A stretch of DNA of 64,000 nt from assembly GCA_038373885.1 (NCBI GenBank), contig JAWZYV010015821.1, positions 63,446 to 127,445 of the forward strand, read 5' to 3'. A program made the position numbers and the translations under genes. Shown here piece by piece: positions 1 through 8,419 of this stretch. Source of the stretch: Cheiracanthium punctorium. Its lineage: Eukaryota; Arthropoda; Arachnida; Araneae; Cheiracanthiidae. Within the stretch, counting starts at the first letter, position 1. Every line of letters begins with the position of its first letter. Under the pieces are notes generated by a model that saw nothing but the letters and a program-made list of their open reading frames with translations, was not told the DNA's origin and ran no database searches.

Positions 1-2655
1 CTGTAGATATTGCATCATACATTCTACAACCAATTAAAAGCGTACACGTCGTCTCTTATCTAGAGATGATTTCAAGGTTATGCTGATAAGAACCGATGAG
101 TCACGTCAAATAAGACAATTTTTATATAAAATAAGTCGTTTGTACATTGTTTGGGGTGGTTAGAAGACGTGTTTTTTGATCACTTATACTAAGCCTAAGT
201 TTAAATGGTTTAAAAATTTATACATTCACATTACGAAAATGCAGTGAGGATGTATTTTAGCAATACTCCAAGTAATAAAGTAAGTACACTTCTGCTTAAA
301 TATCTTTTAGTATACGCATGTATATTATCTATTATTTAATGCGTACGTTAGAAATTTTTGAATGTAAATATATGTAAATATATGAATCTGATGTCTTGGT
401 AAATGATTATTTTCCAATTGCGTTTAGTTTAACCGTATTTTTATAAATTTCATATTGACCATTAGTGTTGGTTATTCCTTTGAATATAGTGGTTAGCAAA
501 ACTTGTAAAATTTTTGTTACTTTTAATATGTTTTGTACTTTGTTAATACATGATTTAGAAAAAAAAGTTAATCATTATTTAAATCTTTGTGCAAATACCT
601 TATTAAACGTAAAAATATATAGTATATAGCAACAAGATGCGATAACACTATTTGCATCAAAATAATATTTTTTTCTAAGTTAAATGTATCTTACTAAACG
701 TTTTATGAAACTTGTTTTCTAAAATTAGGAACTTTAGTTTAATACTTTAGAAGTAATTGAATAAATTTTTATTTTTACATTTACTGATATATGAGATCTA
801 GTTTAAGAAATGTATCGTTTTAGAAAAAAACACCCACAAATTACTATAACGTTTGCTAACTTTTCCATGTAAAACTAACTTTTATTTTACTTAGATATTC
901 TATTTTCGTGTAAAATATTTTGAATATCTATCAATAGAATCAAATATTTATTAAGACTGGTTTTCACTATGTTTTCTGAAACATTAAGGTTGTTGTGGGT
1001 TCAGATGTATTTTTTATGAACATTCATTTCGAGAAATATATTGCCATATTGTACTTAAAGTGAGGTCTTATACCGCAAATTGAAACCCATTTGTATCTGG
1101 GTAAATGCTACTTTTGTACCTAAAATATAAACATTCCTATTACTGAATTGTTAGATTATTACTTTCTAACTGTAATATCATACAATTGTTATGTAGATAA
1201 AAGTTTAAAATGCCCATTTAATTCCTAAAATCTATCCTTTGTTATAAGAAAAAATTACATAAAATAAACCGTTAACTATTACAAGAAGTGTTATTTCATT
1301 GGTATTATGTATTTAGTTTAACAATATTATCCCTATTTTTATCATACGTCAGTAAAATACTTAATTTAATATGGATGATTCCAAAAGAAGTGTATGAAAC
1401 AGCCAGCTGATTTGGGAATCAGAAGTAAAATATTTTAAATTTTACTCTGTTTTCCTGATCTGCTAGCGTTCCCAGCAAGCGCACACACGTATAAATTACA
1501 TATTCCCGATGTCGAAATGTCAAAAATAGGTCGAGAAAAAATTACAGCAAAAAATAGCGTTTAAAAGAGATCAAACATACATTGTGTTCTCAACGTTATA
1601 AAGAGCCGTTCCATGTTGGTCAGGGTGACGGCCTATCTTCGACAATTAGGTTGGTCACCCTCACGAGGTCTATATTCCGTCAATAGATCGTCGATTTTCC
1701 GCTCATGGCTTCGGTGGTCTGAGAGACCTCCCCCCCCCCCAGCCAGCCCAGAAGAAACAAGTGGAACATCCAGAAATTGTTTGAGCTTAGTTAATAGTCA
1801 GTTGAACGTCGAATAAACAGTGCAGGGGAGACAGAATTTACGGGGTCCTTTCTCACGACCTTTGACATGTCCACCGAAACCGTTTTCTCGGAAAACAGAT
1901 GCTTTTTTTTTTCTTTTTTTTTGTGTGTGTATTCGTTCATGGTTCGCGTGGCTCGTACTTCGCAGTTTTTTATGCAAGGGCAGAACTCGCTTCATTTTCA
2001 GCGCGTAGTCGATGGCTGAGCTCAGCTGCGCTACACAGAAAAGTAAAATTTCCACAGTTTTAACTATAAAAGTGGATATTTTTCAAGAATCTCTTGGAAT
2101 ATTTTTCAAGTTCAATGCTAACACGATTTATCGTTAGCTTGGCATATTAATAAGTTTGTCTGGCTCTCTTTAAATTGTGTTGGCCGGGGATGTTATTAAA
2201 GTTTATCGGGGTAACTACAAATTTTAATTCCAGCCATCAAAATTTTAGAGGTGAGTTAAATAATTATTTAACTAATACTTATGCGCTTTGTTTCTTTTAT
2301 TCATTTTCTTATTAATTGCTAATTATAAGTCTTCTTATTTGTATTATAGAGTGAAATATACAGGTACAATTACCATAAAATCAACTGCTTACCTTAAACA
2401 TGTAAAATATTTTTTTTCATTTTAAGCACGAATTTACTTAATGTAAACTTACTTTAACAAAAGTCAAGTTATTATTGCATTATGACATAACTTACAATGA
2501 AACAGATTAAAGCACTATATGCAAAGGTAATTTTTTTTTCTTTTTAAATTGTATACTAATATGTGTGCATTTAGTATGTAATTTAAACCTATTTGGAGTA
2601 GTAAAATGTAACAAATCAAGGAATTAAGAGAGATAAATAAAAAACTGTTTGTGTA
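1..2655. other. AT-rich non-coding stretch
   Basis: No gene recognised. The sequence is strongly AT-rich apart from a GC-richer patch at about 1570-2040 that includes a short C run near 1730 and T/GT-rich low complexity near 1905-1930. Short open frames there on both strands look random in composition. Confidence 0.6.
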
Positions 2656-2760
2656 ATGAAGTAGACAAAATTTTTCTCGTGGGAGGGTGAAAGGGGGGTC
2701 TAATAGAAGTCGTTCCTTGACGATTTCGTCGAATCCTGACTGCTTATAAACGTAGTAATT

Positions 2761-2932
2761 ATGCTGGAGTTCCAGACATTTAGAGAATATGTCAGTCACA
2801 CACCATCTCGGCCACGTGTCTCGGCGTCTGCTTTTCCTCTTCCAGCGAATATCGAAGAGCAACAAAAAATAATAAACTCCAGCGACAGACCTAGAGGCGC
2901 CTTTTCAGAAGATGGGAGAGGCCATTCCCGAC
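2761..2932 (+). CDS. Weak candidate coding exon ending at a GTAAGT donor
   Basis: An open frame starts at ATG 2761 (MLEFQTFREYV...) and stays open for 57 codons up to a GTAAGT splice-donor-like site at 2933. The surrounding block (about 2660-2935) is clearly richer in GC than its AT-rich flanks, which is why it stands out. I do not recognise the protein. It contains no transmembrane segment and no known motif. It lies on the same strand as the receptor exon at 55468 and could in principle be a 5' exon of that gene, but nothing in the residues shows this. It could equally be chance or part of an old repeat. Confidence 0.15.
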
Positions 2933-3570
2933 AGTAAGTATATACCCCATGCAAAAACCCTTAACTGGTTAAAAATCTGTGACGCAGCATTTTACTTTAT
3001 AGCTCTATGAAATAATTTTTTGCACCCTTTTATTAAAAATACCTAATACAGCCAAAATGATTAGTAAAATGTACCGGGGAAAAAATGGAAACCCTTTAAA
3101 ATGTAAAATACTGACATAAGTTGTTCGTGCGAGTTACTTATCAGTTAAATTCAAAATCCAGATTATATTTTAACTTTAATATATTTTTGTATATGTTCAA
3201 ACTTTTATGAATATAAATTTTATAACTTAATCTAAACGATTAGAAGTTAATTTAAAACTTGTTATTTCTGATCATTTAATTCAAAATTGCTTTTCATTAG
3301 CTAACAACTTGTAGTAAAATGTATTATACTTAGAAATATAAAGTGTTTCCTTTTAAACGGCATGTGCACCCGACAAGGAGTTTGAATTTCCATGCTTTCA
3401 CGACGTTAAATATGGGTCTTAAAAATAATGATATCAAATTTTGAGTGAGGCCCTGCTGGGATTTTTAAAGATTTCTTTTTGAATTCCAATACAGTTACTT
3501 TCGTTTTATTTTCTAAAGAAGATTTACGCATTTAAGCAATGCTTTTAATTATGAAGTACACTGTCAAATA

Positions 3571-3888
3571 TATCACACTTTCACTGAGTCTATAATTCAA
3601 ATGAATTTATTCAATATATTAAAATGAATATATTGAATAATTTATTCAATATATTCAATGTATTCAAATGAATTTATTTAAATAATTTAATTTATCTTTT
3701 GCGTCAAGCTATCCAAAAGGGCAAGCAAAATTTTCATATACATTTCACTAATTTTCATTACTATGGCACTAACTAAATATTTACGTAAATTTTACTTGCC
3801 CTTTTGGATAGCGTGACGCAAAAGTTAAATTAAATTTTTGATATAAATTCATTCGAATCCATTATAAAGACTCAGTGAAAGTGTGATA
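3571..3888. mobile_element. 318-bp MITE with TA target duplication
   Basis: The ends are inverted copies of TATCACACTTTCACTGAGTC. A second inverted pair lies inside at about 3695-3745 and 3780-3835 (around AAAAGGGCAAGC and GCTTGCCCTTTT-like sequence). TA flanks both ends (3569-3570, 3889-3890). It has no coding capacity. It sits at the centre of the outer foldback and directly abuts the Tc1 element, sharing the TA at 3889-3890. Confidence 0.8.
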
Positions 3889-3890
3889 TA

Positions 3891-5282
3891 CACACTATAA
3901 CAAATAAATCGACGCACCAAGAAGGAGGTGTCCGATTGAGACGAAAATTGGTGGATAGGAAGACAATGTACAGAATAGTAAATGATTAAAATTTCAGAAC
4001 AATTGAATAATTTATTTCAGAGTTACAGTAACAAGTTCAATAAGGTGTTGACCCGCCGCTAGCCTGGATACAAGCTGCGATACGGCGTGACATAGACCGA
4101 TAAAGCTCCCGGATGGTCTCCTGCGGTATTTCCTGCCAAATTCGCTCCAATTGTAGAACGAGGTCATCAACAGTCCGTGCCAGATGCAATCGCCTTCCCA
4201 TCATATCCCAGACATGCTCGATGGGAGAGAGATCTGGCGATCTGGCAGGCCAACGAAGAGTTTGACAAGCTTGCAGACAGTTTAGAGCAACACGAGCCGT
4301 ATGTGGTCTGGCATTGTCCTGCTGAAAAACCAGCCCAGGGCACTGGAAAAGGAACGGTAGCAAAACAGGTCTTAGGATGACGTCCACGTACCGCTGTGCA
4401 TTAAGTGTACCTCTAATGACGACCAAAGGGGTCCGGCTGTCAAAGGAAATGGCACCCCAGACCATAATGCCTTGTTGAGGGCCGGTGTGGCGTGCAATAG
4501 TGAAAGCAGGATCCCCCCTCTGCCCTGTGCGTCTCCAAACACGTCTTCGATGATCGTCAGGACACAGTTGGAAGCGGGATTCGTCGCTAAAGACTATACG
4601 TCCCCAGTCGGCATCATTCCAACCTGATCGAGCCCTGCACCACTGTAATCTGGCTCGGCAGAGTGGCAGGTGGCGTAACGGTCGACTTGAGCGTAGATTT
4701 CGCTCTCTCAACCGTCTATGAATGGTCATGATGGACACTGGTGTTTGGGTTGAACGTCTGATGGTTGATAGAGATGAAGAAGGCGCTGTGACAGCTGATC
4801 GGACCACCACTCTGTCCTCACGATCTGTTGTAGCCCTAGGTCGACCGCTACCATCCTGACACTGCACTCTGCCATTTCCCACCCATCCTTGCCAGCATCT
4901 TCGAATCGTCGCATCGCTACGTCTCAAATGACGAGCGATTCTCCGATTAGTCCAACCGGCCTCCTTCAATCCATTGATACGACCTCTGTCAAACTCTGAC
5001 AGTTGCTCGTAATGAGCACGAATATTGCAGCGAGACACTTTTTAAGTTGTTGAAAGGTCATCTGAATCGCAATCAAACCGAAAGTTTTAACAACCATTGA
5101 ACAACTGCTTCTTATATACGTCTGCTGGATGCGCAGTTCCGATGCGCTAGAGATCAAACTATTCATTCATTGGACACCAAATTTGAATCATTTGCATATC
5201 TGTTCAAAACATTCATGCACACGAAATTTCAAAGCAACCGGATGATTCTTTCTTGGTGCGTCGATTTTTTTGTTATAGAGTG
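3891..5282 (-). mobile_element. Apparently intact Tc1-like DNA transposon, 1392 bp
   Basis: Terminal inverted repeats of 33 bp (3891-3923 and 5250-5282) differ at two positions. They begin CACWCTATAACAAA and end in CGACGCACCAAGAA. The next 30 bp inward also show weaker inverted similarity. TA dinucleotides flank both ends (3889-3890, 5283-5284), as expected of Tc1/mariner insertion. One full-length transposase gene on the minus strand fills most of the interior. An uninterrupted gene and well-matched ends suggest a young and possibly mobile copy, though activity cannot be read from sequence alone. Confidence 0.95.
4037..5038 (-). CDS. Tc1-like transposase, 333 aa
   Basis: Cut-and-paste transposase that would bind the flanking inverted repeats and catalyse excision and insertion at TA. 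Residues 10-115 form the paired-type helix-turn-helix DNA-binding region: residues 14-48 run from SEFDRGRI to a second helix, followed by GSGRPRAT, a GRPR-like linker, at 63-70. The DDE catalytic domain follows, with D152 in FSDESRF, D241 in FQQDNARPH and E274 in SPIEHVWD. I count 32 residues between D241 and E274, two fewer than the 34 usual for Tc1. The start at 5038 gives a typical family N-terminus (SEFDRGRI near residue 14). No stop or frameshift is seen. It is the only gene of the element at 3891-5282. Confidence 0.95.
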   Translation of the reverse strand: MSRCNIRAHYEQLSEFDRGRINGLKEAGWTNRRIARHLRRSDATIRRCWQGWVGNGRVQCQDGSGRPRATTDREDRVVVRSAVTAPSSSLSTIRRSTQTPVSIMTIHRRLRERNLRSSRPLRHLPLCRARLQWCRARSGWNDADWGRIVFSDESRFQLCPDDHRRRVWRRTGQRGDPAFTIARHTGPQQGIMVWGAISFDSRTPLVVIRGTLNAQRYVDVILRPVLLPFLFQCPGLVFQQDNARPHTARVALNCLQACQTLRWPARSPDLSPIEHVWDMMGRRLHLARTVDDLVLQLERIWQEIPQETIRELYRSMSRRIAACIQASGGSTPY

Positions 5283-5521
5283 TATTTGACAGTGTATTTC
5301 ATAATTAAAAGCATTGCTCAAATGCGTAAATCTTCTTTAGAAAATAAAACGAAAGTAACTGTAATGGAATTTAAAAAGTAATCTTTAAAATTCCCAGCAG
5401 GGCGTCACTCAAAATTTGATATCATTATTCTTAAGACCCATGTTTAAAATTCATAGAGCTATAAAGTAAAATGCTACGTCACAAATTTTTAACCAGTTAC
5501 GGGTTTTTGCATGGGGATATC

Positions 5522-5892
5522 ATTACTTTTTAGGGGTATGGTCAGAAGATAAAAAATTAGTTTTACGGGCGAATTTTAGAAGTTTGCTTCACACTAAGTT
5601 ATGTAAATAAATATACAAACCTGTTTTCATGCAGTATCAGAGTATTTGATTAAAAAAGTCACAGCAAGTTCTTTTGAAAAATGTAACAGAAAATTGACAT
5701 GTTTTTGTTAGAATTTAATAATAAGAGGCATAATACTGATTATAATCAACAATTTTTTGAGTAATTTTCTATTTATAATTTGGGTCGAGTACAGATTAGT
5801 ATCCCTGGCGCCATCTTTTACTTTATTTCAGAAATTTGCATTCAGTTTAATGCTAAACGTAAGTTAACTTTTTACTATAACTATATAACTAT
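5522..5892. other. AT-rich gap, nothing recognised
   Basis: No gene, repeat structure or recognisable element is seen between the foldback element and the SINE. Confidence 0.6.
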
Positions 5893-6131
5893 TGGCCCCA
5901 TCAGTGGCCGAGCGCATAGCGCTCTGAACTGGGAGACGCAAGGTGCCTGGTTCGAAATCAGGTTGCGTCCGCCGACCTAATCGTTCGGAGTTTTCCGTGG
6001 TTTCCACCAAAACTTAGCGTAAATACGGGTTAGAACCCCTTAGAAAGACCCCCACGGAGGGCACCCCACCTCTCGGCTTAGAGCCTACGTGTAGCTAATC
6101 GGCCGTAATTCTAGAAAAACAACAACAATAT
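5893..6131 (+). mobile_element. tRNA-derived SINE, copy 1
   Basis: A tRNA-like head carries an A-box-like stretch (TGGCCGAGCGCATAGCGCT) and a B-box-like GGTTCGAAATC near 5950, the internal RNA polymerase III promoter layout. A tRNA-unrelated body follows (CGTTCGGAGTTTTCCGTGG, then CTTAGCGTAAATAC and ACGGAGGGCACCC). It ends in an AACAAC-type tail. The body closely matches 34150-34395, but the tRNA-like heads differ. A SINE would be mobilised by a LINE in trans. Its exact 5' edge is uncertain by about 10 bp. Confidence 0.8.
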
Positions 6132-6829
6132 ATAACTATTTTTTCTATTGTTTTAATGCATTGTGATTCATTAATTTGCATTCAGTTTAACGATAACCGT
6201 AAGTTAAGTTTCGTTAAAATTATTAATTTAATAATCTCGTTCTTAATTAATGATAATCTAGTTACTCGTTCTATTATTTTAATGCAATGTTTGCTTTCAG
6301 TTTAAAGGTATCTCTAAGTTAAATTAACTATCTTATGATACACTATAAGTTTTTAACTAAGTTAATGATACATGTCAAAATTGTTGATTAAATTATTAAT
6401 GACTATAACCATTAATAGAATGGAAAATTACTCAAATAATTATTATTTATAATTGGTTTTATGTCACTTTTCATAAAACTAACTTCATACTATGTTTGTT
6501 TTTTTATCAGTTGATAATTTCATTTTTTTAGAGAACGCTTAGATGAACTACCAGTTTAAGAATTTGCGCAAAACATTATTTATTAAAAAAAAGTTTTAAA
6601 ATATGAATTAAAATAGAATTACTCTCGAACCCCCCTGAAAGAAAAAGAAGTTTAATATAAAATTTCCTTAAGGCTGTCGGTCTAAAAATCGAAACCTACT
6701 TCACATCCCTTGAGTAGAAACAAAAATAAACTAATTTAGTAATGGTTCACCCCCACCCACCCTCGAAAAAAAGAGGACCATTGTCAGAAGAAAGCAGTTG
6801 TAACTAAATACATATTTTTTTTCTCCAGC
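6132..6829. other. AT-rich gap, nothing recognised
   Basis: AT-rich with A and T runs. No coding frame or inverted repeat is seen. Confidence 0.6.
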
Positions 6830-7136
6830 GTCAGAAGAATTTCGTATGTCCGCGAGATCGGTAATGCGCATGCTGTAGGTGGAAAAGAGATTGGGCGTGC
6901 TGACATAACCCGGGCGTATAAAGGCGCGTTTCGACTAGGTAGTAATTTTCCCTAAATCGCTAACCGCCGCTAAAAACTCGACCAGAAGCTGTCGTTTTCT
7001 CCGCTACGGAGGGTTTTTACGGGAATAAAAAGGTTTCATTTCCAACCTCTAAAGTCGTAAGAATCTCGTCGCCCAATTGGCTAGTTCCACGCTCTCTCAA
7101 GGAAAGGATTCCAATATGGCGCGGTCGCGAAAGTCA
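6830..7136 (+). other. GC-richer block with a TATAAAG box
   Basis: Local GC content jumps compared with both flanks. GGGCGTATAAAGGCGCG near 6911-6927 resembles a TATA-type core promoter, and CG dinucleotides are frequent. No convincing open frame follows. It may be a promoter or an unrecognised repeat. It lies immediately upstream of the dispersed repeat at 7137. Confidence 0.25.
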
Positions 7137-7600
7137 TATTTTTTAAGGATAAGTAGGGTCTTAATTTTTTTTTCTTTTGGTTCAATTAATCATCAATTTT
7201 CAGCACAGTATTCCAAATTGTTATAAATCTGCTCTGGACAAAATTCATGCAATCAATTGACCTAAAAAATCTAAGAAAAAAAAAAAAGATTTGCGCTCAA
7301 TTTCTCTCTCCATGATTTCATGCACACATAATAAATAATTCCATCCTACCCTTTGAGTATTTTTATCCCTTATGTTTTAATCAGTCACTCTTTTAATAAT
7401 ATTTCTATTTCTTTTTGCTTTTGGCTCTCAGTGTCACGGAGATATGTGACAAGATTTGTACAGCTTAACTAATAACATGAAACAGGTTGTACCCAGCGTG
7501 GTTAGGAGGTATCGCTCGTGACTCTTGTCCGGGAAACCTGGGTTCGATTCTAGCTGCCGCTCTTTTGGGCTTTTACTTTCGTTTTTGTTTTATTTCAGTT
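7137..7600 (+). repeat. Dispersed repeat with tRNA-like module, copy 1
   Basis: This block reappears in reverse orientation at 20455-20945. Shared landmarks include AAGGATAAGTAGG, GTATTCCAAATTGTTATAAAT, TTTTTAGGTCAATT-like sequence and GACAAGATTTGTACA. Toward its 3' side both copies carry a tRNA-like module. Here it is about 7490-7560, with GTGGTTAGGAGG as a possible A box and GGGTTCGATTC as a B box. Both then continue with a shared TTCGTTTTTGTTTTATTT-type tail. It is probably a composite SINE-like element. No cloverleaf with a paired acceptor stem is evident, so I do not call a functional tRNA. Confidence 0.6.
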
Positions 7601-8419
7601 TTAAAAAAAAATAACACATTATTATATACTTTACTAATTTTTTCGATAATATATTTTGCGATAATTAATAATTAAAAATAGTTATGACTTTGAATTAAAA
7701 AATAGTTAATTTCAGTATTTTTTGTAAAGCTCCTTCCTAACTTATTTTTAAAAGTATTTCATGTGATATTCTGATGATCTCTAGCATTTTGACATCTATT
7801 TCTAATTAAAATTAAGTCTATTCTTCTAATATTATTGACTGTATTTGAAAAATTCAATATATATGTAATTAATATTTCAATGATTTTTTTTTCTCTTCAG
7901 AAAGCTCACATAATTAATTAATAATAGTTATTACTTAGTATTCAAAGGAAAAAAATAGTAGTTTTACATACTAACTGGTTTTAATGATAATTCTTTTACT
8001 CTTCATGTATAAATAAAATTTATTGTAATTATTGAATTTTAATTTTAAGACCAATATTTTTTCCAAATCATAGGTTTTCACATTTTTATTTTGTATTTCT
8101 TTAAATACCAGATTAAAAATTTTGTTCAATACTTTTCAAATAGAAATTTGATTAAGAAACCTAAATTTATTCGTGCACTATCTTTTGTATTAGACATTTA
8201 AAGGCCGGAGATGGTATCTAAAACAAGAAGTTTTGCCCACCCGAGCCGAGTTGATAAATACTGCAGATGGTAGATAACTCAAGTCTGGGTTCTGATCTAC
8301 CGGAAGGCTGATTATCTAAAAATTCGGAGTTTTGGACGGTTTTTCTCACGATGTAAAGTAAATACGCTTCAGAAGCACTAAGAAAGTCACCCGCACAAGG
8401 CACTCCCCCCTTTCGATAG
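7601..8419. other. AT-rich gap, nothing recognised
   Basis: AT-rich up to about 8190. From 8200 to 8419 it is somewhat richer in GC, with no recognisable gene. It ends at the left tip of the large foldback. Confidence 0.55.

Larger units (their letters stand above)
2937..5521. mobile_element. Long-TIR (foldback) element split by two nested transposons
   Basis: The right arm (5285-5521) is the reverse complement of two blocks on the left (2937-3019 and 3406-3570), giving inverted arms of roughly 235 bp. Shared landmarks are CCCCATGCAAAAACCC at the tips, ACTTTATAGCTCTATGAA, and ACTTTCGTTTTATTTTC further in. The left arm holds an extra AT-rich block, 3020-3405, that the right arm lacks. The arms meet at a central TA (CAAATATTTG once the later insertions are ignored). 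That TA is where a MITE (3571-3888) and a Tc1 element (3891-5282) have inserted. No protein is encoded by the foldback itself. Its superfamily is unknown, and a TA target is likely. Confidence 0.8.

Noticed and set aside
4177..4380. 67-codon open frame on the + strand within the Tc1 element
   Set aside because: It is the antisense shadow of the transposase gene and has no motif of its own.
7487..7560. Possible functional tRNA gene with A- and B-box-like words
   Set aside because: No paired acceptor stem or complete cloverleaf is visible, and it sits in a dispersed repeat whose other copy has a different module.
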